A stretch of 64,000 nt of DNA from Azolla pinnata. Its lineage: Eukaryota; Streptophyta; Polypodiopsida; Salviniales; Salviniaceae. Below the pieces are notes generated by a model. The model searched no databases, had not been told where the DNA came from, and saw only the letters and a program-made list of their open reading frames with translations. The translations under genes and the position numbers were made by a program. This document shows positions 1 through 10,710 of this stretch, piece by piece. Position 1 is the first letter of the stretch. Each line of letters starts with the position of its first letter. Location: contig JBBBWG010010000.1 of assembly GCA_037176905.1 (NCBI GenBank), forward strand, positions 112,854 through 176,853, read 5' to 3'.

Positions 1-20
1 GATGGCCATATGCCAACTCA

Positions 21-2612
21 TCACTGCAAGAACTTGAGATGCATAACACGCTAGCAATAGCCCTGATTGGTCAATGCTAGGACTCTCTAATCTTACACAG
101 TTCTGTGAACAAACAAACAGAGGCAGCTTGTTATAAAACTGACCGAAGCATTAGAATCGGCTTTTAAAATTCCTCGAGCCCTCAATCGTTGCTTGAGGAA
201 ATCTGGAAGCTCCTTCTTTGTAGGAGTACTAGCTGACGCATCCGTCTGTCTGATGGTTTCAGCTTCTGACATTTTATCAGCTCCATTTCCAGATGAGGAT
301 GAGAAATATGAAGCACTGATCATCGAGGAGTGCAATTGATATGCTCCACCACCAGGCACGCCATATCCATTGCCAATTTCTAAATTTGCTGCAAAAACAT
401 TTGACCAGAAAGAACTGATTAGTGATTATGTGCAATGTGAGAGATTGATAATGATGAAAACCTAAAGATAAGTGTTTCAAGACACACACTCGTATTCTTT
501 ACTGTGACAGAGCTATTATGCTACTTCTTTGACCCCGAGTAAATAAGAAAAAAAATGTGATACTTAATCTCAAAATCCAATCTGCAAATGCCTGAATTGC
601 ATGTCCAATCACCAGCCCATACTAGAACTTGAAGAATAGTGAGTATATTTAGTCGAATACTTTACACAGCTTGCAATATTTTAACAATCGTGAACATTAG
701 TGAGAAGGACTGGCACATTACTTCTTCTCATGAAACATGACTCAAACAATCCGCTTTCCCACCTCTAACCTTTCATCAATTTCCATCTAGAGATAACAAA
801 CTTTTGGGCCTAAAATAAATGAAGAAATGTGACCATAAAATAAAACTATCAAATTGTAACAAACTTATGTGCATGGAAAACGAAAAAATTAAGTTCAATA
901 ACCTTGTCCTTGTTGCATAGGCGTTTTTCCTCGCTTGGCTATCTCCATGCGATGATCTGAAGTCATTTTCAAGAGTTTCTCCTGAAAGAAATACAATTTT
1001 TGTCAGCATACTTCCACTAGAATATTTCTAATTTGAGCAAAGTTCTCACTTTCAAGGTAGTGCTATCATGCCGCTCTGACAAGATGTCCCTCTGTTCTGC
1101 TCCTAAAGATTCATCAGGCCGCCTTCCCTCAGAATAAACAAAGAAAATAATGAGATCTCAACCTGACCATAGTCATAACATGGCTGTACAGAACAAAGTT
1201 TGCACATTCTGGTGGCATACATAAGAAAAACAAGCCAAAAATAGAGAAAGACAAAACATATTTCCATCCTTACCTTTGGTGGCTGATTACTTTCTGTACA
1301 GCAACTTCCTGGAAAGATTGATCCAACAGAGGAGATCAACATTGAGATCATCAACCATGCATCGAGAGGGTCTTAAAGAGATTGAAATAACCTGCTCACG
1401 GAGAACTGCTTGCTGGACTGCCTGCTCTAGTGAATCATCTGATCTCTTTTGAATGAAACTGGAATTTGGCTGATGTTGAGAACTTGAATGAGACATAGTG
1501 ATCGAGTCTCTATTAGTTCCAAACACACAGTTTGATTCTTCCAAACTTCTCATTTCTCCCCTTTCTCCTCCCTTCAGTGCTATATCTGTACTTGTGATCT
1601 GATGCTTTGTTTGTCCCTCTTCGTCATCTAGCTGTTCACTAGGAATTGGATCCCAACGGCTCTTGCGTTTTCCATCTTTTCTTGGACTATGTGTCTGGAA
1701 TGCAAGTGAGTCTTGTGAATGAGGCTGTCCTGCACCTTCCTCATCATCTTGCAGCCTTGCCGACATCTTCATGCCATCATCAACAGAATTTTGATGAGAA
1801 ATTCCTTGATTCAGCTGGGGAGACCTCTGGGGAGACCTCTGGGTAGGAACAGTTTCGTTGCCTTCCGCCCTACTTGTCAGCGGTGATGACCCAAATTCAC
1901 TTTGTGGCTTTGGAGGAAGCCCTTCGCTACTATAATCATTCGAAGAATGAGGTACTTGACTCGTAGACGCAGATGGTTTAGGAATACCTGAATCATTCTT
2001 GAGGTGAACAGCTGGAATAGGTGGTGATATGACTGAGGGAGGGTTTACATTATCCATTCCAAGGGGAGGGTTTGCATTATGCGTTCCCAGAGGAGGGTTC
2101 ATGATATGTGTTCCAAGATAAGGATGGATTCCAAAGGAAGGGCTGGTCCTATGCATTCCAGACATAGGTCTTGGAGCATGCGTTCCTAACACAGGGCTCG
2201 CGGTATGCATTTGAAAGGGAGAACTGGTAGCATGCATACCTAAATGAGAGTTTGTGGCATCCAATCCTGATTTCGCATTCGTATGCGTTCCTATGGTAGT
2301 GCCCGTATGCATCCCAGGTGGCCCCGGATCAGGGATAACTGAATCTTCGCTGCCAGCAAGTCTCGATAGTTGTGGCCCATTCACGAAGGTTTTAGTGGTT
2401 AGACCTGCTTCGTTGTGCATATAAACGTTCACAGGAGGAGGAGGAGGAGGAGGATATGGCATGTTTGTATGACCGTTGAAATGACGATGAAGATGGCTAT
2501 GGTGGCTTGGCATGCTCCCATAAGGCATTGTAGATGGAACTTGTCCGTGTGGCTGGCTAAACAACGCCTGCTCAGATCCACTCTGAGACGGTGGATTCAT
2601 CTGAGGATGCAT
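21..2612 (-). CDS. Conserved plant protein of unknown function, proline/His/Met-rich with a basic C-terminal motif
   Basis: Five coding exons can be joined in frame on the minus strand: 2612-1392, 1308-1274, 1122-1050, 981-903 and 388-144. A TGA follows at once if the last intron is spliced at 143/24; otherwise the frame reads through to about position 93. The model gives about 551 residues. Exon 1 encodes a low-complexity region with a run of seven prolines, degenerate repeats built on GMH/GTH and NPPLG, and a basic KRKSRWD motif often seen in RNA-associated nuclear proteins. The later exons encode a charged stretch (EQRDILSERHD, then EKLLKMTSDHRMEIAKRGK) and a C-terminal block ELPDFLKQRLRARGILK, which looks like the conserved core. 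The ATG at 2612 is the first in frame after a stop at 2697-2699, but open sequence between them could belong to an upstream exon. A nuclear or RNA-linked role is inference from composition only; the family was not recognised. Confidence 0.7.
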
Positions 2613-2869
2613 CACATGAGGGCCGGAGGAGGGATCAGAGGGAATAAAGGAAGCAAAACCTGGTTTTTTCGCTGGTGAGCGAGAATTCTGTGCGTGCTAG
2701 ATGTTGTGTCTCCTCCGTCCGCCTCCGTTTGGATTTCCGCGAGTCGAATCCAGATGCGCAGGAGGCATGGAAGGAGAAGAGGCGAATAGCGCTGCTGCTG
2801 CGTAGGATCATCTGTAGGCCGGCAAGAAAGGAAGCTCGTTCCCGCTCTGTATCCCTGTGTGTTTTGCAG

Positions 2870-3343
2870 GCGGAGAAGAAGAAGAAGAAGAATGATGATG
2901 ATGATGGTGATGATGATGATGATGGTGGTGGTGATGGTGATGATATGATGATGGTGGTGGTGATGTTGGATATGATGGTAAGGGGATGGTGATGGTGATG
3001 ATGGTGGTGATGGTATGATGATGGTGGTAGTAATGTTGATGATGATGATGGTGATGGTGATGATAGGGGATGGTGATGGTGGTGATGATATGATGATGGT
3101 GGTGGTAATGTTGATGATGATGATGATGATGATGTTGATGATGGGGGATGGTGATGGTGATGATGGTGGTGATGATATGTGTTGGTGGTGGTAATGTTGA
3201 TGATGATGATAGTGATGGTGAATATGGTGGTAATAATATGATGATGGTGGTGTTGGTGATGATGATGATGATGGTGGTGGTGATGATGATGATGATGGTG
3301 GTGATGATGGTGGTGGTGATGATGATGATGCAGGTGGTGGTGG

Positions 3344-3388
<45 letters not shown>

Positions 3389-3580
3389 CAATGGTGGTGG
3401 TGGTGGTGGCGGTGATGATGATGTGATGATGATGCGATGATGCTGATGCTGATGATGTTGATGATGTTGATGACGGTGGTGGTGGTGAGGATGATGATGA
3501 TGCCGATGGTGATTGTGGCGATGGTGATGATGGTGATGGTGATGGTGGTGATGGTGACAGTGGTGATGGTGACGATGGCG
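2870..3580. repeat. Long GAT/GGT (ATG-type) trinucleotide repeat tract
   Basis: About 700 bp made almost entirely of imperfect GAT, GGT and ATG triplets. It contains higher-order sub-repeats of roughly 60-110 bp, in which a GGGGATGGTGATGGTGATG-like segment recurs around 2985, 3067 and 3147. The tract begins about 260 bp upstream of the start codon of the minus-strand gene ending at 21, so it lies in that gene's promoter or leader. All six frames stay open across much of it, giving poly-His, poly-Ser and poly-Met readings that should not be taken as proteins. Confidence 0.9.
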
Positions 3581-3599
3581 TGCATGTTTCCTGATATAC

Positions 3600-4650
3600 T
3601 TTGTTTGTACCCTTCGGTGTTGATGCCCCGAGATGATACATCATGTTGGGGGGCCGGGATGTATAGGTTTATCGATGTAAGTAAGCATTTTAACTGATTC
3701 GAGATAAGATCCATGCTGATCTGAGTGGATTATTTTTGTGCACATCTGGATCTACACAATTTCTTTCTTATGTGTCTGGTTAGGGAGAAGATAGTTCTCT
3801 ATGAACACTCACATCGACTGTAAGAACCCATGACCTCCCAAATCATAGGCAAAATGTTTGCACCCCCATGGGAGCTCTCAACTTTGATCGCTAAACAAGG
3901 GGATCACTCTGAAAGGCCAGAGGTACTTCGATAGATACACAGTGGGACTTCGAATTCTTTCTATGGACAATCGTTATGAAGATGAAGCAAAGGAACGCAT
4001 CATGATTGGTGTTATGATTGTAAAACTCTGCATCATGCCACCCTAGTGTAACTTTGTTTTCAAGGTTCGCCAACTGCCGATCGTGAAATCGTACGGTGCT
4101 TCTCTAGCAGCAAGAACTATTGCGAGCTGTGCGATGCCTCTTTGGCCTCTCCTTCAGATTGTTTTTTTTTTTTGGCCAATGTTTACCTTTGAATGCAAAG
4201 AGCAGCCTTCTGATCGAAACATGTTCCGTACCGTTTCAGAACAGGGAGCCATGACATTCGAGCGAAACGACAGGGAGAACATGCAAAAAAAAACAAAGCT
4301 ACACTGTGGAGGCAACAGTTATTCGAGAAGCTCCGATTTGTCTGGATTCTCTGGCGTTTCGCAGGTCAAGTCAAGATACGTGTCTAATAACAGCGACGTG
4401 GAAGTTATGGTATCCATTGGACGGAACCGTTAAAATTAGTCGGCCGAATACTTTAAGTGCGAAAACCGAGGGTTTCTTGCATACACAGTATACTCTAAAA
4501 ACATCAAGACTCTTCCATTCTTTCTTGTGTATAAAGAAAGGTACGTACGTATACATTGCATGCAAGTATACGTATGTATGTTTGTGTACGTATGTATGTA
4601 CGTACGCATGTTTGTGAACGTATGTATTGTATGTACGTACGTATGTATGT
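3600..4650. other. Intergenic stretch without a recognisable gene
   Basis: No open frame here resembles a known protein. The stretch ends in a 100-bp tract at about 4541-4654 of alternating GTAC/GTAT tetranucleotides (TACGTATGTATGTACGTACG-like). This tract is self-complementary in places and could form cruciform or hairpin structures. AT-rich sequence with homopolymer runs follows, up to the leader of the ATL gene starting at 5457. Confidence 0.6.
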
Positions 4651-4657
4651 GTATGCG

Positions 4658-4690
4658 TTGACCGAGTCAAAGGTTGTAGTAACTGGTCAA
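4658..4690 (+). promoter_or_regulatory. Cluster of three W-box cores upstream of the first ATL gene
   Basis: TTGACC at 4658-4663, GTCAA (reverse TTGAC) at 4666-4670 and GGTCAA (reverse TTGACC) at 4685-4690 fall within 33 bp. This is about 800 bp upstream of the ATG at 5457. TTGAC(C/T) is the known WRKY binding core. That these sites drive the gene is inference; the paralogue has a comparable motif next to its TATA box. Confidence 0.4.
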
Positions 4691-4989
4691 ACTCGAGAAA
4701 ACATTTTTAGTAAATAAAGAAAATTGGCCAAAAAAGAAAAGAAAAGAGAGACTTGGAAAAAAGGATTCTAATTTCGGTTTTATTTATTTTTTAAATGGTT
4801 TTTTTTTCTCCCTGTGTGCACGAAGTATTTATTAGTGAAAACGGGGAAATTAAATGATTATGTGAGCAATTATTAAATCAGGCGAAAAAAAATTGCAGAC
4901 GACTTTTTGTTTTTTCCCCAGTTCCAGTTCGTAGACCGAAAAAACAAAACATTAAAAAAAAGGAAAAACGACTTTTTCATTTTATTTTA

Positions 4990-5450
4990 TTCCCATTTTC
5001 TTCTTCTTCTTCTTCTTCTTCTTCTTCGTCGTCGTCGTCGTCTTCGTCTTCGCTTCTGATTCCCATTTTGCAGCGGGAAGAAGCAGCAGAAGCGGAAGCA
5101 GAAGAAGCCGCAGAATCAGAAGCAGAAGCAGAAGCAGAAGCAGAAGCAGCAGCAGCAGCAGAAGAAGAAGCAGCAGAAGCAGCGGCTGAAGAAGAAGAAG
5201 AAGCAGAAGCAGCGGCTGAAGAAGAAGAAGAAGATTCAAGAGCAGAAGAAGCAGCGGCAGAAGAAGCGGCTGAAGATTCAGCATCAAGCATCAGCAGCAG
5301 CAGCATCAGCAGCATCAACATCAGCATCAGCAGCAGAAGAAGAAGGAGAAGGAGAAGAAGAAGGAGAAGGAGAAGGAGAAGGAGAAGCAGAATCTGAAGC
5401 AGAATCTGAAGCAGAAGAAGCAGATTCAGCAGAAGCAGAAACAGCGATCT
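4990..5450 (+). repeat. CTT-to-GAAGCA purine-rich microsatellite leader of the first ATL gene
   Basis: The tract opens with (TTC)n and (GTC)n at about 4998-5050. It then switches to purine-rich GAAGCA, GAAGAA and GCAGAA triplets through about 5450, ending a few bases before the ATG at 5457. The pyrimidine and purine halves are complementary and could fold into a hairpin if transcribed together. A TTTTGCAG at 5068-5075, at the switch point, looks like a splice acceptor, so part of the tract may be intronic. The other ATL gene carries the same sense-strand purine leader. Confidence 0.8.
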
Positions 5451-5456
5451 GTAGCG

Positions 5457-6476
5457 ATGTCGCAGGCGCCTCTCAGCGTCGGGCCCGATTTCACCTTCCC
5501 GGGCAACAGCGCCCGGCCCCAGCAGCAGCAGCAGCAGCTCGGCGTGAACAACAAGATCATGATGGCCGCCGTCGTCATCCTCTTCGCCGTCATCTTGTTC
5601 GTGCTCGCCCTGCACATCTACGCCAAATGGTTCTGGCGCCGCTCCCTCCTGCGCCATGGCCGTGGCCATGGCGGGGCGAGCTCTGGCCAGGACCTCCATG
5701 GCCGGACCTCCCAGCGGGGCCTCGACAAGGAAGCCATCGACGCACTCCCCGTCTTCATCTACACCAAGCAGCAGCAGCAGCAACAAGAAGAGCGGCAAGA
5801 AGAGCGGCAGGAAGAGCGGCAAGAAGAGCTGCAGCAGAATCAGAAGAGCAGGACGACGGCGCTGGTGGCGATGGCGCCTCCGCCTGCAAGATCTGGCAGC
5901 GTGCGTGCTCATAGCACCTCCCAAACAACATCTTCTGCTTCTTCAGATTCTGCTTCTTCTTCAGAACCTTCTCCTGCTTCTGCTTCTGCTTCTGCTTCTG
6001 CTTCTGCTTCTTGCGCCGCCCTGGAATGCTCCGTCTGCCTGAGCGAGTTCCAGGAGAACGAGAAGGGGCGCATCCTCCCCGCCTGCGACCACAAATTCCA
6101 CATCGACTGCATCGACATGTGGCTCCTCTCCCACTCCACATGCCCCCTTTGCAGGATGGAGGTCATCCCCAAAGCAGCAGCAGCAGCAGCAGCATCGCCA
6201 TCGCCATCGCCTGATTCACCTCCCTCTGAATCTTCATCTGCTTCACCTCCATCGCCATCGCCTTCGCCAGACTCGCCATCGCCATCCGGCGGAATCTTGC
6301 AGGCTACTGCACCGTTCCATCTTCTTCACCGGAGCTTGCAGCAGAGCGAAGAAGGCTCCGGCGCATCCCATGCCCATATCTCAGTGGATATCTTCCCCAA
6401 CCTGCACCGAGCCGATCCCGAATGCGATCCAGCCTTGAATCCATCACACCCATCATCATCATCGTCGTCGTCGTCG

Positions 6477-6514
<38 letters not shown>

Positions 6515-6614
6515 TGCCAAGTCCCTAGGGCTCAGGAGGAACTCTTTCAAGCGAATCATGGGCAGGCAATCCAGCCGAGTCTCTGCAGCGGAGCTTCCTG
6601 GTGCCCATCCCTGA
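5457..6614 (+). CDS. ATL-type RING-H2 finger E3 ubiquitin ligase (copy 1)
   Basis: An intronless gene encoding 385 residues with the ATL architecture. A short N-terminus is followed by one hydrophobic membrane segment at about residues 34-56, a basic stretch (KWFWRR), and the GLD motif ([14 protein letters not shown]) at about 88-100. Next comes a low-complexity Gln/Glu/Ser/Ala region and then a canonical RING-H2 domain at 191-232: C191, C194, C210, H212, H215, C218, C229 and C232, with Trp222 after C218. The C-terminus is Ser/Pro-rich, has a serine tract from a TCA/TCG microsatellite, and ends with a basic [13 protein letters not shown] block shared with the paralogue. ATL proteins are membrane-anchored ligases that pass ubiquitin from an E2 to substrates, and many respond to elicitors; the substrate here is unknown. 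Lack of introns is typical of the family. Start chosen: the first ATG after the repeat leader, giving the MSQA start shared with the paralogue. Confidence 0.93.
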
Positions 6615-7789
6615 TCCCAGAGATCAGCAACTTCGAGCAAACCATGGCGGCTTCTTGTGTGCGTATACAGAAATCTACATATATATAGATACCCACATGA
6701 ATTCCTGGCCATCGCCGGGCAGAGATTCTGACATGGACTGAAGAAGAGCCTACTGTCTCTTCTACCTACCTTCCCATGTCTTCCCCCATGGCCAATTCCC
6801 GAGTGTAAATATCCATTGCATGGAATCAATTGTACGAGTCTATGTTCCCCCAATCTTCTTGATTCACGAGCTGCTATAAAATTTATCTTCTCTCCTTGAA
6901 CTCTTTGTCACTGCAACAGAGAAACCGAAGAATATGCCAAAGAAACCCTTGTGAATTGGGTCGACTCACTTTGGTGACTCTAAAAGAACGGCAGTTACAA
7001 TGAACATGGAAGTTACAAGATGGGTTAATAAGAATGCCCATCATCATCATCATCATCATCATCATCAGATTCATCTCAATGACGAACTTCATTCCATGAT
7101 TAATATTCTCATGACGAATCGAAGCTGCTTCATCCGACAAACCGTATGGCGCATTTTGTTACTAGGCTCTGCCGTATAAATGAATTCGATCCGTCTTTGC
7201 TGCAGCTACCATTGAATTGAGATTGGGGATTTTAGCCACAGTCTACAAGCAGCTTTTCTGAGTGGAATATCGACGACCGGATGGATCGATTGAAGTCACG
7301 TAAAACGATCAATCGCACAGAAAGAAGTCTTCTAATTCTCTTATTATATATACAATTGTTGACAAAATGGGTTTGTGATTGATGGAATGATATGGAATTT
7401 CACGCGCTTTCGACACGGCCCTGGCGGCAGTCAAGTGCTAGCTGCACTCAGATCATCCCTAGACATAGAGACAGCAAATTTCAACAGTGATCACTGATTG
7501 ACTTAAACAGCACCGCGCACATCAGACTGGAACAGGGCTTTAAAAAGTATTAGAACTGGAGCTCTACAATCTGATCAATGGACGACCAATTCAAGATTCA
7601 ATGGACGACCAATTCAATGATCATTGAAGGGATTCTTTGCTCTTCTGTGTATAATTTTTGCACAGCACCAATGAGCAAGTTTTTTATTTATTTAAATCGC
7701 GACAGATTCTGTTAAACACGTCCTGCGCTTTGCTGCTGCTCAATGGGACCTTCTAATCTTTTACTTGCTAGCCATATGATCTGCAGATG

Positions 7790-8075
7790 ATGATGATGAT
7801 GATGATGAGAGCTCTAATTAGATCAGACGAATTACCAAACATAGATCGAAGCTCCGATTCATGAATAAACAGCCGTGATTCAGTAAAAACTGCCGTGTTC
7901 TCGAATGAATCGGGCAGCTGATGATGATGATGATGATGATGATGATGTGATGATGATGATGATGAGAGCTCCAATCAGATCAGGCGAATTACCAAACATA
8001 GATCAAAGCTCCGATTCATGAATAAACAGCCGTGATTCAGTAAAAACTGCCGTTTTCTCGAATGAATCGGGCAGC
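7790..8075. repeat. Tandem duplication of a ~113-bp unit joined by GAT repeats
   Basis: A segment at 7806-7918 recurs at 7963-8075 with about five mismatches (period 157 bp). Both copies run from GAGAGCTC through AATCGGGCAG. Each copy is preceded by a (GAT)n tract, so slippage or unequal pairing in the GAT run probably created the duplication. Confidence 0.85.
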
Positions 8076-8235
8076 GGTATAATATATATAGCTCTCCTTC
8101 TACAACGATATTGGGCGTGCGCAGAGAAATCATGCTCAGCTGGCCAAGTTCTTTTTTTTTTCTGACAGATCTAGCAGCTGCATTTAAAACGGAAACCTTG
8201 CAAATGCCCATATTGCAAGAGCTCGGTTTCATTAA

Positions 8236-8315
8236 GCAAGTGGGCATAATGCTTCGATCAGCTTCGAGCAGTGGGCATAATGCTTCCGATCATCTTCGAA
8301 CAGTGGGCATAATAT
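8236..8315. repeat. Three copies of a ~34-bp repeat
   Basis: AGTGGGCATAATGCTTC-type units occur three times in a row, with TCGATCAGCTTCGA-like spacers that differ slightly. It lies about 200 bp beyond the 3' end of the minus-strand ATL gene. Confidence 0.75.
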
Positions 8316-8518
8316 GCTTCTTCGACGATGATCGCGGAGTCTATGTACACTGCAGAGCGTTGTGCTTCTCCCTTCATCGCTCTGATGTTTGATACGAGGC
8401 AATGGCTACAAGGAGGAGCTTAGCTAGCTAGATTTAGGCAATGATCTATAACTGCGGTGCTAGGGTTACTGGTTTCCATGCTTGCAGAGCTGCGAGGAGA
8501 GCATGGATCGTTTTTATA

Positions 8519-9952
8519 TCACACCGGAATTGCGACAAAATCCTTGGGAGAGGGCTGCGGATTGCTGCAGGGAAATGCATCTTGAGCCCTTAGAGTTGTG
8601 CTGCTTGATTGCCGACTCAGGATCCTCTTGATGGAGCTCCGCAGGCAGCTGGGCGATCTTGTGGATTGCACTTCAGCGGCAGCAGCAGCAGGAGAGGGGC
8701 ATCTCGAAGCTGATGATGCCGACGATGATGATGATGGAACGAAGAGCTGATCTGCTTGCTGCTGCCTTCGCGATGGGATCCGTATTGTAATGGCAGGTAA
8801 TGCTCGCCGAGAAGCGCCTGAGGAAAGGGGAGGCTTTGCAGCAGCAGAAGAAGAATCAGAAGAAGCAGCAGAAGAATCAGAAGAAGCAGAAGCAGAAGAA
8901 GAGGGCGATGATGAGGATGGTGTCTGATTCTCGCCGCCATAGAAGAGGACGTTGCTAGGGTAGGGCACCCAGTAATGGCCATGGGCTGTTGCAGCAGACG
9001 GTGGAGGAGGAGGAGGAGGAGGAGGAGGAGGAGGAGCGCCATCGCCATCGCCATCATCATCCGCACCGATGACCCTGATGATGCTGCTGCGGGCCTGCAG
9101 GAACGGTTCGTGAGGAAGGCTCTCGATGGTGTCGGATCTCATCCCTGCATCAGGAAACTGAGGAATCTGAGGAGGAGGAGGAGCTCCATCTCCATCTCCA
9201 TCTCCATCTCTTCTGCTTCTGCTTGTGCTTGTGCTTGTGCTTGTGCTTGTGCTTCTGCTGCAGGCGGCGGCGATGGTGGAGACCTGCGTGCGGCAGAGCG
9301 GGCAAGTGGAGTGGGAGAAGAACCACATGTCGATGCAGTCGGTGTGGAAGATGTGCTTGCAAGCGGGGAGGAGCTTGAGGGTCTCGTTCTCCAGGAATTC
9401 GCTCAAGCACACAGAGCAATCGAGCTGCAGAGCAGCAGCGTGGAGGAATGGCGATGGAGGAGGAGGAGGAGGAAGGTCCTGATCTCCATCGCCATCGCCG
9501 TCATCGCCATCATCAGCAGCAGCGACAGAGCTGCTGCTGCTGCTGCTGCTGCTGCTGCGCTCGATCGAAGGAGGCGCCATAGCCAGGATCTGCTGCAGCT
9601 TCTTGTAGACGAACGTGGGGAGGCTTTCCATGGAGGCCTTGTCGAGGCCTGCAGAGACGCCATGGCGAGCTCCTGCTGCGGCTTCGAGCTCCTCCAAGCT
9701 CGTGGCTATGGCGCGCCGCTGCCATCTCGGCGGCAGGTAGGAGGAAGCAGCGTCCCCGCCATAGCCGTAGCGGCGGTGGAGCCATCGCGTGAAGAAATGG
9801 AGGCTGAAGACGACGCTGAGCACCAGGATGAGGACGATGATGGCGGCGACGGTGATCTTGCTGTTCAAGGAGCCCTCGTCTTCTCCGAGATACTCGTAGT
9901 CGTCTGTTGCAGCAGCAGGGCTCGCGGCAGCAAAGTTCGAAGCTTGTGACAT
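8519..9952 (-). CDS. ATL-type RING-H2 finger E3 ubiquitin ligase (copy 2)
   Basis: An intronless gene for 477 residues, paralogous to the ATL gene at 5457-6614 and facing it tail to tail. It starts with the same MSQA, has a membrane segment at about 33-54 and a basic RWLHRR anchor. The GLD motif ([16 protein letters not shown]) lies at about 101-116. The RING-H2 domain spans 179-220: C179, C182, C198, H200, H203, C206, C217 and C220, with Trp210. Asp/Gly, Pro and Ser tracts encoded by triplet repeats separate the parts. The C-terminus carries [12 protein letters not shown], matching the KRIMGRQSS of the paralogue; this shared motif outside the RING may be a phosphosite or docking element (inference). 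The family function is E2-dependent ubiquitin ligation at membranes, often in defence signalling. The repeat-rich linkers differ greatly between the two copies while the RING and GLD motifs are kept. Confidence 0.93.
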   Translation of the reverse strand: MSQASNFAAASPAAATDDYEYLGEDEGSLNSKITVAAIIVLILVLSVVFSLHFFTRWLHRRYGYGGDAASSYLPPRWQRRAIATSLEELEAAAGARHGVSAGLDKASMESLPTFVYKKLQQILAMAPPSIERSSSSSSSSSSVAAADDGDDGDGDGDQDLPPPPPPSPFLHAAALQLDCSVCLSEFLENETLKLLPACKHIFHTDCIDMWFFSHSTCPLCRTQVSTIAAACSRSTSTSTSTSTSRSRRDGDGDGDGAPPPPQIPQFPDAGMRSDTIESLPHEPFLQARSSIIRVIGADDDGDGDGAPPPPPPPPPPPPSAATAHGHYWVPYPSNVLFYGGENQTPSSSSPSSSASASSDSSAASSDSSSAAAKPPLSSGASRRALPAITIRIPSRRQQQADQLFVPSSSSSASSASRCPSPAAAAAEVQSTRSPSCLRSSIKRILSRQSSSTTLRAQDAFPCSNPQPSPKDFVAIPV

Positions 9953-9984
9953 AGCCTGAGCTTCGCTGGAATCCTTTCGCCCTC

Positions 9985-10665
9985 GATCTAGATACAGCTT
10001 CTGCTTCTGCTTCTGCTTCTTCCGATTCAGCAGCTTCTGATTCAGCTTCTTCTGCTTCCCGATTCAGCTTCTGAATCTTCTGCTTCTTCTGATTCTGCTT
10101 CCGATTCAGCAGCTTCTGAATCTGCTTCCGATTCTGCTTCTGATTCTGCTTCTGATTCTGCTTCTTCTGCTTCCCGATTCAGCTTCTGATTCTGCTTCCT
10201 CTGCTTCCCGATTCAGCTTCTGATGAATCTGCTTCCGATTCAGCTTCTGATGAATCTGCTTCCGATTCTGCTTCTGATTCTGCTTCTTCTGCTTCCGATT
10301 CTGCTTCCGATTCTGCTTCTGATTCTGCTTCCGATTCAGCTTCTTCTCAGCTTCTTCTGCAGCTTCTTCTCAGCTTCTTCTGCAGCTTCTTCTGCAGCTT
10401 CTTCTGCTTCCGATTCAGCTTCTTCTCAGCTTCTTCTGCTTCTTCTGCTTCCGATTTAGCTTCTTCTCAGCTTCTTCTGCTTCTTCTTCTGCTTCCGATT
10501 CAGCTTCTGAATCTGCTTCTTCTTCTGCTTCCGATTCTTCTTCTTCTTCTTCTTCTGCTTCCGATTCTGCTTCTTCTTCTTCTTCTTCTTCTTCCGCTTC
10601 CGCTTCTGATTCTTCTGCTTCTGATGAATCTTCTGCTTCTGCTTCTTCTGCTTCTGCTCCAGATC
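9985..10665 (-). repeat. ~680-bp purine-rich (GAAGCA/GAATCA)n leader of the second ATL gene
   Basis: On the gene's own strand this is a run of GAAGCAGAA, GAATCAGAA and GAATCGGAA hexamers, seen on the plus strand as CTTCTGCTTCTGATTC. It fills nearly the whole interval from just upstream of the ATG at 9952 to a TATA-like element near 10685. It is thus probably transcribed as a 5' leader. The other ATL gene carries a shorter tract of the same sense and composition. Confidence 0.85.
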
Positions 10666-10680
10666 GATCCCTTTTGCTCC

Positions 10681-10710
10681 CCCTCTATATACGTCAACAC
10701 CCGTGTTGAC
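10681..10710 (-). promoter_or_regulatory. TATA-like element with a palindromic pair of W-boxes, promoter of the second ATL gene
   Basis: On the minus strand a TATATAG sequence (10685-10691) lies next to an inverted repeat. GTCAACAC at 10693-10700 and GTGTTGAC at 10703-10710 are separated by two bases. Each arm contains TTGAC, the WRKY core. The gene's ATG is about 730 bp further down, and the purine leader fills the gap. Promoter function is inference from motif and position. Confidence 0.45.

Larger units (their letters stand above)
6615..8518. other. Intergenic region between two convergent ATL genes
   Basis: This holds the 3' regions of both ATL genes and no credible coding gene. It contains short (CAT/GAT)n runs near 7037-7065, a 113-bp duplication at 7806-8075 and three ~34-bp repeats at 8236-8315 (listed separately). 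Short open frames here consist of repeat translations. Confidence 0.6.

Noticed and set aside
2612-3714. Long open frames of poly-His, poly-Ser or poly-Ile/Thr on both strands
   Set aside because: They are translations of the GAT/GGT triplet repeat; all frames are open at once and composition is not protein-like.
5068-5397. Upstream frame rich in Glu/Ala before the first ATL gene
   Set aside because: It starts at TTG, not ATG, and only reads the purine repeat.
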